Assembly (NCBI RefSeq): GCF_014201715.1
Contig: NZ_JACHFD010000015.1
Coordinates: 40,944 to 104,943, forward strand
Length of the DNA stretch: 64,000 bases
Reading direction: 5' to 3'
Source of the DNA: Haloferula luteola
Lineage (GTDB): Bacteria; Verrucomicrobiota; Verrucomicrobiia; Verrucomicrobiales; Akkermansiaceae
Shown here: piece by piece, positions 27,436 to 36,268 of the stretch
Position numbering within the stretch: position 1 is the stretch's first letter
Layout: every line of letters starts with the position of its first letter
Position numbers and translations under genes: made by a program
Notes under the pieces: generated by a model
What the model saw: the letters and a program-made list of their open reading frames with translations, nothing else
Databases searched by the model: none
Told to the model about the DNA's origin: nothing

Positions 27436-28047
27436 ATGGCTCTTATCCGAATCGGTATCGGCGGCCCCGTCGGCTGCGGTAAAACCACCCTCTGTCGCCA
27501 CCTCTGCGAACTTTTCCGCGACGAATGCGACATGGCCGTCATCACCAATGACATCTACACCCGCGAGGATGCCAAGATGCTGGTCGCCGCCTCCGCTCTG
27601 CCTCCAGAGCGCATCCTCGGAGTCGAAACCGGTGGCTGTCCCCATACCGCCATTCGAGACGACATCTCCATGAATCTGGAGGCCATCGAGGAAATGAAGA
27701 ACCGCTTCCCTGAACTGCAGGTCATCCTCGTGGAATCCGGCGGCGACAATCTCACTGCCACTTTCTCGCCGGAACTGGTCGACGTTTTCATCTACGTCAT
27801 CGATGTGACCGAAGGCGATGACATCCCCCGCAAAGGAGGACCTGCCATCGCCCACAGCGATCTCCTGCTCATCAACAAAGTCCAGCTCGCCCCGTATGTC
27901 GGAGCGGATGTCGATTCGATGCGCCGCGACACCCTCGCCAAGCGAGGAGACCGACCCTTTCTCTTCACCGACTTGCGTGGCGGCATCGGCATCGAGGAAT
28001 TGAAAGCCTGGTTCCACAAACACGTCCTTTTCACCGACCTCCGCTGA
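27436..28047 (+). CDS. ureG: urease accessory GTPase UreG
   Basis: UreG is a SIMIBI-class GTPase that carries nickel to urease. The 203-residue protein shows the P-loop [11 protein letters not shown] (9-19), the [17 protein letters not shown] region with the CPH nickel motif, [16 protein letters not shown], and the guanine-specificity motif [12 protein letters not shown]. Length and sequence are canonical. ATG at 27436 gives the expected [13 protein letters not shown] start. Confidence 0.97.
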   Translation: MALIRIGIGGPVGCGKTTLCRHLCELFRDECDMAVITNDIYTREDAKMLVAASALPPERILGVETGGCPHTAIRDDISMNLEAIEEMKNRFPELQVILVESGGDNLTATFSPELVDVFIYVIDVTEGDDIPRKGGPAIAHSDLLLINKVQLAPYVGADVDSMRRDTLAKRGDRPFLFTDLRGGIGIEELKAWFHKHVLFTDLR

Positions 28048-28113
28048 TTCGTTTGCTCCCATCCATCGCCGTCTCGTGTCTTTCGACATCTCGCTTCCCA
28101 CTCCCCTTTCCAC

Positions 28114-28941
28114 TTGGCACTGACCTCGACTTCTCTCGACTCTGACCTCCGCCTCCGCTTTGAGGCGGGCCCCGAGGGTGTCACCCGACTCACCCACCGC
28201 CAGGCCGGTGGACTCTGCCATATTGGCAAACCCTATTGGGACGGAAAGGTGCTCCTCACCCAACTGATCAATCCCACCGCCGGATTCTTCGCGGGCGACC
28301 GCCTCGTGGCCGAAATCGAACTCGGTGCTGGAGCCTCTGTGCTGCTCAGTTCCCCCAGCGCCACCCGCCTCCACACCATGCATCACGGGGCTTCCGAGCT
28401 TCGCCAAACATTTCGCCTCTCAGAGCATTCCTGGCTCGAAGTTCTCCCCGATCTTCTCATCCCCCAGAAGGCCTCCGAAGCCACTCTGCACACCCGCATC
28501 GAGTTGCACCCCTCCGCCTCGCTGGTTTACCTCGACCTGCTCGCTCCCGGACGTCGGGCGCACGGCGAAGCCTTGGCCTTTCGACGCCTTGCCACCGCCC
28601 TCGATCTCGTCACGCACGAGGGAATTCCCCTGGCTAGAGAACGCGCACGCCTCGATCCCACCACAGACGCCTGGCGACTGCAAACCGCCTCGGGTGAACC
28701 TGCCTTCGTCGGAACCTTCTGGCTACACCTTCCCGGATGGTCGGCATTTTCCTCCCTTTTTCCCCACCTCGAAACATTGCCGGGCAAGCTCCAAGTCGGA
28801 GCCAGCCAGTTATCTCCCGACCTCTTCGTCATCCGCCTCCTGACCCCCGACAGTCTAGCCCTACGTCGCGCCTGCCTGATCGTGCGCGAATCCCTCGCCT
28901 GCCACTTTCCCCGGCTGCTCACCCGCACCGGCAAGCTCTAG
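28114..28941 (+). CDS. ureD: urease accessory protein UreD (UreH)
   Basis: UreD is the scaffold that binds apo-urease and UreFG. The ~275-residue protein shows GKPYWDGKVLLTQLINPTAGFFAGDRLVAEIELGAGASVLLSSPSATRLH, then WLEVLPDLLIPQKAS and the beta-rich remainder, all typical of UreD. The only plausible start is TTG at 28114: the frame is closed upstream and no ATG or GTG precedes the conserved region. This may keep its expression low. It is the last ure gene. Confidence 0.92.
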   Translation: MALTSTSLDSDLRLRFEAGPEGVTRLTHRQAGGLCHIGKPYWDGKVLLTQLINPTAGFFAGDRLVAEIELGAGASVLLSSPSATRLHTMHHGASELRQTFRLSEHSWLEVLPDLLIPQKASEATLHTRIELHPSASLVYLDLLAPGRRAHGEALAFRRLATALDLVTHEGIPLARERARLDPTTDAWRLQTASGEPAFVGTFWLHLPGWSAFSSLFPHLETLPGKLQVGASQLSPDLFVIRLLTPDSLALRRACLIVRESLACHFPRLLTRTGKL

Positions 28942-28980
28942 TTCGTGGCATGCCGCTTGCTCGAAAACTCCCTGATTGCC

Positions 28981-29193
28981 ATGAAACTCCCGCTCCACTT
29001 CACCCTGACCACTGCCCTACTCGGCACGATCTCCACCGCCATGGCCCACCCCGGGCACGACCATAGCCACATGAGCACTTTCGAGTTTGCCTGGCACCAT
29101 TGGTTGACCGGTGGATCCATCGTCGGACTGCTCGGCTTCGGGGCTTTCCTGCTCCATCGGCGGGCCAAGTCCAAGGATCGCCATCGCGATTGA
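28981..29193 (+). CDS. small His-rich membrane protein after ureD
   Basis: This 70-residue predicted protein has a signal-like N-terminus (MKLPLHFTLTTALLGTISTAMA), a histidine cluster right after it (HPGHDHSH), a second membrane helix (GGSIVGLLGFGAFLLH) and a basic, His-containing tail. It follows ureD by 39 bp on the same strand. The histidines suggest metal binding, and the position suggests nickel, but I do not recognise the family. A longer in-frame start at 28945 is possible. Confidence 0.55.
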   Translation: MKLPLHFTLTTALLGTISTAMAHPGHDHSHMSTFEFAWHHWLTGGSIVGLLGFGAFLLHRRAKSKDRHRD

Positions 29194-29277
29194 GCACCCG
29201 GATACCCGTTCGGGGGAGAGGACTTGCTCTCGACCTTCGGAGGTTCACCGATTGCAATGGCGCAAATCTCCTTCGTC

Positions 29278-30114
29278 ATGTCCCTGCCATCTCCTGCCTC
29301 GCTCTTCGATATCTCCGGAAAAGTCATCATCGTCACCGGAGCCTCCGGAGCGCTCACCGGATGTGCCGCCGACTACTTGGCCACTCAAGGAGCCCGTGTC
29401 GTCTACCTCGGCCGCTCTCAGGAAAAACTCGACGCCTGCCTTGAGCGCATCCGCCAACAACACCCCGGCGCCGAGGTGATGGCCACAGCCGCCGATATCG
29501 CTGACCGCGCGGCCCTCGAAGCGGCTCGCGACGCCATCCTCGCACGCTGGGGCCGCATCGATGCCCTGCTCAACGGAGCCGGTGGCAACCAGGCCGGAGC
29601 CACCATCACTCCCGACAAAACATTCGCTGACCTCGACTTCGAAGCCTTCCAACAAGTCGTCGATCTCAACCTTCATGGCACTGTGCTGCCCTCCTTGGTC
29701 TTCACACCCGCTCTCCTCGAATCGGGTTCCGCCAGCATCGTCAACTACTCGTCCGCCTCCTCCGCCCAAGCCATCACTCGCGTGGTTGGATATTCCGCCG
29801 CGAAAGCCGCGGTCGACAATTTCACCCGCTGGTTAGCCGTTGATCTCGGCCGCCGCACCCGCGGAACCGTGCGAGTCAATGCCCTCGTCCCCGGCTTCTT
29901 CCTCGCCGAGCAGAATCGTAAATTGCTGACCCAGGAAGACGGAACTTTTACCGAGCGAGGCCGCACCATTTGCGAACAAACTCCCTTCGGCCGCTTCGGC
30001 GAACCCGAAGAACTCAACGGAGCCCTACACTACCTGGTCTCGGAAGCCTCTCGATTCGTCACCGGCACCACCCTCGTCGTCGATGGTGGCTTCGCTGCAT
30101 TCTCAGGTGTCTGA
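29278..30114 (+). CDS. SDR-family oxidoreductase (mannonate/fructuronate-reductase-like)
   Basis: The 278-residue protein has the NAD(P) motif TGASGALTGCAADYLA (about 19-34), the NGAGGNQAG motif, and catalytic S-Y-K in NYSSASS and YSAAKAAVDNF. The opening SLFDISGKVIIVTG, DLNLHGTVLPS and the long C-terminal loop PGFFLAEQNRKLLTQEDGTFTERG resemble SDRs annotated as D-mannonate oxidoreductases. Substrate is uncertain. An alternative ATG lies at 29257. It converges on the glycosyltransferase gene with 35 bp between stops. Confidence 0.85.
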   Translation: MSLPSPASLFDISGKVIIVTGASGALTGCAADYLATQGARVVYLGRSQEKLDACLERIRQQHPGAEVMATAADIADRAALEAARDAILARWGRIDALLNGAGGNQAGATITPDKTFADLDFEAFQQVVDLNLHGTVLPSLVFTPALLESGSASIVNYSSASSAQAITRVVGYSAAKAAVDNFTRWLAVDLGRRTRGTVRVNALVPGFFLAEQNRKLLTQEDGTFTERGRTICEQTPFGRFGEPEELNGALHYLVSEASRFVTGTTLVVDGGFAAFSGV

Positions 30115-30149
30115 GGTCGAATCGAACCTCAAACGAGATCCCTCACCGT

Positions 30150-30854
30150 TCAGCCCCTGCGGAACCAGGCCTTGGCATGCTGCCAAAGCTGTCGGTGCCA
30201 GGCTCGGTCGCGCCAACTGCCAAGACAATGGTGCAGAGCGACCGTGCGCTCTTTGGAGAATTCACCCGTCGCATGGGTGAAGACCACTGGATCGTAGAGC
30301 TTCACCCCCTCCGCCAGCTCCTGTCCTTTCGCCACCGGGCGGAATCCCAAGCCCTCGGCTGCCGCCGCAATGATCGAGCTCACAATCTGCTCATCAGGAC
30401 GCCCTTCGGCGTCCAGAAAAGAACGGCCCCGATAGTGCTCCAAACACGCCGCCATCCACGGGTGTCTCTTTTCCGCACCCAAAATCGCACCTTCAATCGC
30501 GATCGAAGGCACCTCTGGCCAGTACTCGATCCCCGAAAAGGCCCGATGATGAAGGAATGGCTCTAGGGACCCAAAAAGCTCCACATCACTGTCGAGATAG
30601 ATTCCCCCCTCCTCATGCAGCGCATGCAGTCGGAGATAATCCGCTGCGAAGGCCCACTTCCGGCAGGCCACCGCCTCTTTCACAAAAGGAACCTCCTCAA
30701 CCGCAAACCGCTCGCAGTCCCACCGCACCAACTCAAATCCCGGCAAATGCCGACGCCAACTCTCCAGGCATCGCCGCTGCAATGCCGGCAAGGGCTCCCC
30801 ACTGAGCCAACAATAATGAACCTTTTTGGGGATTCTCGCAGGGAGATCAGACAT
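30150..30854 (-). CDS. GT32-like glycosyltransferase
   Basis: The 234-residue protein opens with IPKKVHYCWLSGEPLP and has LVRWDCERF, KWAFAADYLRLHALHEEGGIYLDSDVE, matching the DXD sugar-binding region (D88-S89-D90) of GT32 (OCH1/capsular polysaccharide transferases). Such enzymes add a sugar from a nucleotide donor to a cell-surface glycan. ATG at 30854 gives MSDLPARIPKK, the expected start. It lies 83 bp downstream of the PLD-like gene on the same strand. Acceptor and donor are unknown. Confidence 0.85.
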   Translation of the reverse strand: MSDLPARIPKKVHYCWLSGEPLPALQRRCLESWRRHLPGFELVRWDCERFAVEEVPFVKEAVACRKWAFAADYLRLHALHEEGGIYLDSDVELFGSLEPFLHHRAFSGIEYWPEVPSIAIEGAILGAEKRHPWMAACLEHYRGRSFLDAEGRPDEQIVSSIIAAAAEGLGFRPVAKGQELAEGVKLYDPVVFTHATGEFSKERTVALHHCLGSWRDRAWHRQLWQHAKAWFRRG

Positions 30855-30937
30855 GCTTGCATCACGGCATCCGTGCCGAGGCGGGGGAGCTGGCCAGAAT
30901 CCCTCCCTCAACGCCAGTCTCCATTCTCCCAAGTTCC

Positions 30938-31501
30938 TCAGTCGAGTGGATCCGGGCAGCGTTCACGCAGGCGGCACTTTCCACAATATCCACCCATGAA
31001 CAACTCATCAGCCCAGTCCATAAGCCGATGAATGTCTTCGCGCTCATCACTCACGAAACCCGCCTCAAAGTTCCGCCGGTCTGGATGCTTGGCGCCCATT
31101 CCCGCTCCTGTGAGATTCGGCGAACCAACAAAGACCTCTTTGCCATCCACCACCACGGCCTTCGTGTGAACCCGTGGACACAACGCCCGCTCAAAAAGAT
31201 CACTCTCCACCAGCACAGGGAATCGATCGAAGTCCTCACGAAATCGAGGCCCCGGCTCCTTCGCGTGGATCAACCGCACCGCCACCCCCTTTTCCACCTG
31301 CTCCGCCAACACCTCCAACAATGGAATCGAGCGCCTCCCCCTCACCACGTGCAAATCCTTCACGTCAGCCGTAATGATCCACACGAACCGCTTCGCGGCA
31401 GGAATCATCCCCTCAATCACCCGCTCATGAATTTCCTCGTTCAGCAGCAATTCTCGCACGACCGCCTTTACCATCCACTTCCCCCTGCGGCCAGTCGCCA
31501 C
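30938..31501 (-). CDS. PLD-superfamily protein with one HKD motif
   Basis: The 187-residue protein has one HxKx4D motif (His112, Lys114, Asp119, in VHTKAVVVDGKEVFVGSPN), typical of phospholipase D-like nucleases. Single-motif members usually act as dimers, as Nuc does. An IITADVKDLHVV segment and a C-terminal cysteine trio (C173, C176, C182 in YCGKCRLRERC) follow; the latter may hold a metal. GTG at 31501 is chosen because a strong AAGGAGG lies 7 nt upstream. It could be a nuclease or lipid enzyme. No signal peptide is seen. Confidence 0.7.
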   Translation of the reverse strand: MATGRRGKWMVKAVVRELLLNEEIHERVIEGMIPAAKRFVWIITADVKDLHVVRGRRSIPLLEVLAEQVEKGVAVRLIHAKEPGPRFREDFDRFPVLVESDLFERALCPRVHTKAVVVDGKEVFVGSPNLTGAGMGAKHPDRRNFEAGFVSDEREDIHRLMDWADELFMGGYCGKCRLRERCPDPLD

Positions 31502-31560
31502 GCTCTTTCCTCCTTTTCCCCCTCGACAAAGCGGAATTCCTCCTCCATCCCTCCTTCGCG

Positions 31561-31626
31561 ATGACCTTCATCCTCTGCGGACGACTTGAACTTGCCGCCC
31601 TCCTGCTAGGGCTGGCCACCCGCTGA
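31561..31626 (+). CDS. possible leucine-rich leader peptide of leuA
   Basis: A 21-codon reading frame, about 100 bp upstream of leuA, encodes MTFILCGRLELAALLLGLATR. Seven of 21 residues are leucine, with CTC-CTG-CTA in a row. This resembles E. coli leuL, where a leucine run controls attenuation. Downstream lie a small hairpin (CCGCA 31661-31665 with TGCGG 31671-31675) and T runs at 31688-31692 and 31704-31709. There is no Shine-Dalgarno sequence, but leuA lacks one as well. Confidence 0.35.
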   Translation: MTFILCGRLELAALLLGLATR

Positions 31627-31726
31627 GTATTCCTTTTTCCTACCCGCCGTCTTTCCGGCCCCGCATCGATTGCGGACCCTCTCGGGATTTTTCCCATTCT
31701 TTGTTTTTTCGTCTCAAATCACTTTC

Positions 31727-33409
31727 ATGAACCCTGCCTCGATCGCCAAATACCGGCCGTTCCCGCCGGTCACCCTGCCCGACCGCACCTGGCCTGACCA
31801 GGTCATCGACCACGCCCCCATCTGGTGCTCCGTCGACCTCCGCGACGGCAACCAGGCGCTCCCTCAACCCATGTCCATTGAGGAAAAACTCGAGTTTTTC
31901 GACCTGCTGTGCCGCGTCGGCTTCAAACAAATCGAAATCGGGTTTCCTTCCGCAGCCGACACCGAATTCAATTTCTGTCGCCGCCTTATCGAAGAAAATC
32001 GCATTCCCGAGGACGTCACCATTCAGATCCTCGTCCAAACCCGCGAACACCTGATCCGTCGCTCCTTCGACGCCATTGCCGGGGCCAAACGGGCCATCGT
32101 TCACATCTACAATTCCACGTCACCTCTGCAGCGTCGCGTGACCTTCAATCACGCTTCCCGCGAACAAATTCGCGACCTCGCGATTGCCGGGGCCGAACTG
32201 GTCAAAGAACTGGCACCCACCATTCCCCAAACGGAAGTCGTGCTCCAGTACTCACCAGAATCCTTCTCCGATACCGAGTTGGATTTCGCCCTCGAATGCT
32301 GCAACTCCGTCATCGATATCTGGCAGCCCACGCCGGAGAACCCGATGATCATCAACCTGCCTGATACCGTGCAGTGGACGACACCCAACATTCACGCCGA
32401 CATGATCGAGTGGATGGGCCGCCACCTGAAATCTCGTGACGCGCTCATCATCTCCCTGCACACTCACAACGATCGTGGCACCGGCACGGCGGCCACGGAG
32501 TTGGGCCTGATGGCAGGTGCCGACCGCGTGGAAGGCACCTTGTTTGGCAACGGCGAACGCACCGGAAATCTCGACATCGTCAACGTCGCCCTGAACATGA
32601 ATGGCCACGGCATCGATACAGGCTTGGATTTCTCCGACCTGCCTTCCATCCGTGCCGTCTACGAGCGCGTCACTCGCATGACAGTGGGCGAACGCCATCC
32701 CTACGCGGGAGAATTGGTCTTCACCGCCTTCTCCGGATCCCACCAGGATGCCATCAAAAAGGGCCTCGACCTCCGCGAACGGGAAATCGGCACCACTCAC
32801 AACCTGGCCTGGGCCGTTCCCTATCTCACCATCGATCCTCAGGACATTGGCCGTTCCTACGAAGCCATCATTCGCATCAACTCCCAGTCCGGAAAAGGCG
32901 GCGTCGCCTACATCCTCGACCGCGAGCACGGACTCGATCTGCCCAAAACGATGCATCCGCAGGTCGGCAAGACCATCTATGACCTCGCCGACCAACGTGG
33001 CCGCGAACTCACCCCTGATGAAATCCGGGATGCCTTCGCCGAGCTGTTCACCAACGTCGAAACTCACCTGTCCGTGAAGGACTACGAACTCGTCCATTCC
33101 GTCACTGAAAAAGGCCGAGTCGATTGCACCGCCACCATCGAACTCGATGGCCGTGAGCTTTCCATCGGAGGTGTCGGCAACGGTCCCATCAATGCCTTTG
33201 TCCACGCTTTGGCGAGCGCAGGCCTGAAGGACGTCAAGGTCACGGACTATCGCTCCCACGCCATCCGAGGCGGTTCTGACGCCAGCGCGGCCGCCTATGT
33301 TCAAGTGCAGCACGACGACGGTCGCATCCTCTGGGGTTGCGGCATCGATCCCTCCATCGAAATGGCCGGGGTCAAAGCCTTCGTCACGGCTTGGAATCTG
33401 TTGCGCTAG
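31727..33409 (+). CDS. leuA: 2-isopropylmalate synthase
   Basis: LeuA condenses acetyl-CoA with 2-oxoisovalerate, the first committed step of leucine synthesis. The 560-residue protein is the long LeuA type 2 form. It has PIWCSVDLRDGNQALPQPM (about 30-48) with the metal-binding Asp, ISLHTHNDRGTGTAATELG with the metal-binding histidines, GNGERTGN, and a C-terminal LeuA regulatory domain (about 430-560) for leucine feedback. It is a single gene, followed by a strong terminator. A leucine-rich reading frame upstream suggests attenuation. Confidence 0.97.
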   Translation: MNPASIAKYRPFPPVTLPDRTWPDQVIDHAPIWCSVDLRDGNQALPQPMSIEEKLEFFDLLCRVGFKQIEIGFPSAADTEFNFCRRLIEENRIPEDVTIQILVQTREHLIRRSFDAIAGAKRAIVHIYNSTSPLQRRVTFNHASREQIRDLAIAGAELVKELAPTIPQTEVVLQYSPESFSDTELDFALECCNSVIDIWQPTPENPMIINLPDTVQWTTPNIHADMIEWMGRHLKSRDALIISLHTHNDRGTGTAATELGLMAGADRVEGTLFGNGERTGNLDIVNVALNMNGHGIDTGLDFSDLPSIRAVYERVTRMTVGERHPYAGELVFTAFSGSHQDAIKKGLDLREREIGTTHNLAWAVPYLTIDPQDIGRSYEAIIRINSQSGKGGVAYILDREHGLDLPKTMHPQVGKTIYDLADQRGRELTPDEIRDAFAELFTNVETHLSVKDYELVHSVTEKGRVDCTATIELDGRELSIGGVGNGPINAFVHALASAGLKDVKVTDYRSHAIRGGSDASAAAYVQVQHDDGRILWGCGIDPSIEMAGVKAFVTAWNLLR

Positions 33410-33423
33410 GCCCTCTCCCTCAC

Positions 33424-33457
33424 AACCGGACCGCGTCTCAGCGCGGTCCGGTTTTTT
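33424..33457 (+). terminator. intrinsic terminator of leuA
   Basis: AACCGGACCGCG (33424-33435) and CGCGGTCCGGTT (33442-33453) form a perfect 12-bp stem with a 6-nt loop, followed by a T run to 33457. It begins 15 bp after the leuA stop. Confidence 0.93.
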
Positions 33458-33621
33458 GCTTTCTCAGGATCCTCCCTGCTCCTGACCCGTCCCGGAGGGC
33501 GCCTCCATCGTAGCCCATGGAAAGGGCCCGGCATGGAAGCCTGCCTGCCTTTCCTTCTTCCCTCGAACCGAGAATTGCCGGCAAGCTTGGCATTGCCCGC
33601 GCAAGCTCGGGATCCTGATCC

Positions 33622-35469
33622 ATGGCCTTCGAAGAAGTTTTTCACCGCGCCTTCATTTACCTCGCTGCTGCCCTTGCCGCGATCCTGCTCGGAAAGCGCC
33701 TCGGACTCGGGGCCGTTTTGGGGTATCTGGTGGTCGGGGCCGCCATCGGCCCCTGGGGTTTTCACTTCATCGGAAGCGAGGGCGAACAGGTCACCCACTT
33801 CGCCGAATTCGGCGTCGTGGTGATGCTTTTTCTCATCGGCCTCGAGCTGCACCCTCCCATGCTCTGGCGGATGCGACGCCAAGTCCTCGGCCTCGGCACC
33901 GCTCAGGTGCTGGTCACCTTGGCGGGCATCGCAGCCATCGCCATGCTCTGCGGAGTCGATGGAAAATCCTCGCTGACCCTCGGCATGGTGTTGGCCCTTT
34001 CGAGCACGGCCATCGTTCTCCAAACTCTTGCCGAAAAAGGCCTCCTGCGCACGGAAGCCGGACAGAACTCTTTCTCGGTGCTGCTATTTCAAGATGTCGC
34101 CGTGATTCCCATGCTGGCGCTGCTGCCCCTATTGGGCACCGGAGATGTCGCCCATGACGCGGCCCATGGGGGAGGATCAGGAATTGATCTCCTTCCGGGT
34201 TGGGCCCAACCCCTGGCCACCTTGGCTGCGGTGGTCCTGGTGGTGGTGATTGCGCGGGTAGGCACGCGACCTCTATTTCATCTCATCGCCCGGACTCGAC
34301 AGCGGGAGGCCTTCACCGGCGCAGCGCTGCTTCTCGTGATCGGCGTGGCGTTGCTCATGACCAAAGTGGGCCTGTCGCCAGCTCTCGGCGCCTTTGTCGC
34401 CGGCATGGTACTCGCCAACAACGAATACCGGCATGAAATCGAAAGTGACCTTGAGCCCTTCAAGGGACTCCTTCTCGCTCTGTTCTTCCTCGGTGTCGGT
34501 GCAGGGATCGACTTCGGCTACATTCGTGAACACTGGATTTTAGTGATCGGCGGAGCGCTCGGTCTGGTGGCCGTAAAGGGTGGAATTCTCTACGGTTTGT
34601 CACGGCTCCAAGGGAGTTCCTGCCGTCCATCCTTACTCTTTGCTGCCTCGCTCGCCGCGGGGGGAGAGTTTGCCTTTGTTCTCCTCGCCGCCGCCCAATC
34701 GGCCGGTGCCCTGACCGCAGAGATCGCGCGCCCGATCATTGCCATGGTCGCCCTTTCCATGGCCACCACTCCATTGTTGATCCTGGCTGCGGAACGCTTC
34801 ATCGCCCGAGGATTTCAGGCATCGCCCGAAGAACGCGAGCCCGACGTCGAAGACGAAGGTCACCCCGTGATCATCTGCGGATTCGGTCGCTTCGGCCATG
34901 CCGTTGGCCGTCTGGTCCGCAACCGAGGCATCGGCTGCACCGTGTTGGACTACGACAGCGATCAAGTCGAACTGCTGCGCAAGCTCGGCATCTCCGTTTT
35001 TTATGGCGATGCCAGCCGCGGCGATCTGTTAGAGAAAGCCGGAGCCGCCCGCGCACGCATCCTGATCATCGCTCTCCGCGAGGTGGATGCGACCCTCCGC
35101 ATTCTAGAAATCGTTCACCGTGAATTCCCCCACCTCAAAGTGTTCGTGCGCGCCCACAGTCGATCTGAAGCTTACGAGTACCTCGAAGCCGGTGAGGAGC
35201 GCATCTATCGCGACACACTGGATACCTCGCTGCAAATGGGCATCGATGTGCTTCAGGAACTGGGATTTTCCGCGGAAGAGGCAGGGCATGTCGCTCAGGC
35301 CTACCGCAAACGGGATGAACAAATGGTCCGCCACATGGCACGCCACCGCCACGACGAGAAAGCCTATCTGAATGCGGCCAAAGAGGCCGTCCAATCGCTC
35401 GATGCCCTCATGAAAAGCGATCTCGAAACCTTTGGGTCCGGAGCGAAATCCCCAGAGCCCCAAGAATGA
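33622..35469 (+). CDS. KefB/KefC-type cation:proton antiporter with TrkA-N domain
   Basis: The 615-residue inner-membrane protein has about 12 helices up to residue ~385 (AAILLGKRLGLGAVLGYLVVGAAIGPWGF, LFLIGLELHP, LALSSTAIVLQTLAEKGL, LFFLGVGAGIDFGYI) and a cytosolic RCK/TrkA-N domain starting VIICGFGRFGHAVGRLV (about 413). A C-terminal helical tail follows. Relatives exchange K+ for H+ and are gated by glutathione or nucleotides; LLFQDVAVIPMLALLPLL fits the family. No ancillary KefF/KefG gene is nearby, so ligand control is unknown. Confidence 0.92.
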   Translation: MAFEEVFHRAFIYLAAALAAILLGKRLGLGAVLGYLVVGAAIGPWGFHFIGSEGEQVTHFAEFGVVVMLFLIGLELHPPMLWRMRRQVLGLGTAQVLVTLAGIAAIAMLCGVDGKSSLTLGMVLALSSTAIVLQTLAEKGLLRTEAGQNSFSVLLFQDVAVIPMLALLPLLGTGDVAHDAAHGGGSGIDLLPGWAQPLATLAAVVLVVVIARVGTRPLFHLIARTRQREAFTGAALLLVIGVALLMTKVGLSPALGAFVAGMVLANNEYRHEIESDLEPFKGLLLALFFLGVGAGIDFGYIREHWILVIGGALGLVAVKGGILYGLSRLQGSSCRPSLLFAASLAAGGEFAFVLLAAAQSAGALTAEIARPIIAMVALSMATTPLLILAAERFIARGFQASPEEREPDVEDEGHPVIICGFGRFGHAVGRLVRNRGIGCTVLDYDSDQVELLRKLGISVFYGDASRGDLLEKAGAARARILIIALREVDATLRILEIVHREFPHLKVFVRAHSRSEAYEYLEAGEERIYRDTLDTSLQMGIDVLQELGFSAEEAGHVAQAYRKRDEQMVRHMARHRHDEKAYLNAAKEAVQSLDALMKSDLETFGSGAKSPEPQE

Positions 35470-35507
35470 TCCGAATCACTGGGCAAAGATGTCCGAAATT
35501 TCGACGC

Positions 35508-36236
35508 TCAAAGCACACCCAGAGCCTGCAACTGCTTCGCGGCCGCCTCGGCCCAACCTCGATTCGCAGCGGGAGATGCAGGTGACGGGTGAAGTACCTT
35601 CCCGACCTTGGCCTTGGAACCCATTCGGCCAGCCGCTGTCTTGAGTTTGCCTTCGGCGTAAGCTCCAACGCCGATGAGGAATTCCGGCTGCATCACTCGA
35701 AGTGTCTCCACCAAATGGTCCATGCAGGCCTCCTCTACAGGCTCCATTTCAGCAGTAGGGAGTTTGTCCGGTGTCAGATTCGCTCCCGTGTCGGTCATCC
35801 ACACCAAAGGGCAGTAATTCGCGACCCAATGATCGGCGAAGAAATCGTCAGCTTGCGGAAAAATCTCGGCAAAGTAACCCCAAAGACGTCGGCCACTCAC
35901 TTCGGATCGGGTACAGGCAAATCCTTCAATGGGGCGCTTGGGGTGCTCCGGGTCCGGTTTGCCAACCTCTGCCTCAATGCCCATCCAATCGCGCACAGCG
36001 GGAATTTCTCCAAACGGAACTCCCGTCTGGGCCATCCCCCACGGTCCTGGATTCATGCCAAGGAAGACGACGCGCTTTTCTCCTGATCCATACTTTGAAA
36101 GGTAAAGCTCGTGAGGCTTTCGAGCGTAGTCCGTCGGTAAATAAACGTGGCTCGCCTTGGAAAAACGGAGCGGTTTCAACTCCGCGGTCAACTTCCTTGC
36201 TGCGTCGATCAATGGCTGGCTCACGGCGCGACTCAA
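35508..36236 (-). CDS. SMUG1-like uracil-DNA glycosylase
   Basis: The product (about 242 residues) resembles SMUG1, which removes uracil and oxidised pyrimidines from DNA in base-excision repair. Key motifs are VVFLGMNPGPWGMAQTGVPFG and LHPSPASPAANRGW, with the catalytic Asn in GMNPGP and His in HPSP. The N-terminus is uncertain: a strong AGGAGG lies 9 nt before TTG at 36236, which is used here. GTG at 36245 or TTG at 36272 (overlapping the upstream stop) are alternatives. It is the last gene of a run with uppP, an M23 peptidase and a nuclease. Confidence 0.88.
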   Translation of the reverse strand: MSRAVSQPLIDAARKLTAELKPLRFSKASHVYLPTDYARKPHELYLSKYGSGEKRVVFLGMNPGPWGMAQTGVPFGEIPAVRDWMGIEAEVGKPDPEHPKRPIEGFACTRSEVSGRRLWGYFAEIFPQADDFFADHWVANYCPLVWMTDTGANLTPDKLPTAEMEPVEEACMDHLVETLRVMQPEFLIGVGAYAEGKLKTAAGRMGSKAKVGKVLHPSPASPAANRGWAEAAAKQLQALGVL

Positions 36237-36268
36237 GCGCTCCACCCTCCTCGTGGCAACTCCGACCC

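Noticed and set aside
32252..33313. 353-codon minus-strand frame opposite leuA
   Set aside because: The plus-strand LeuA reading is conserved through its full length; the antisense product has no recognisable domain.
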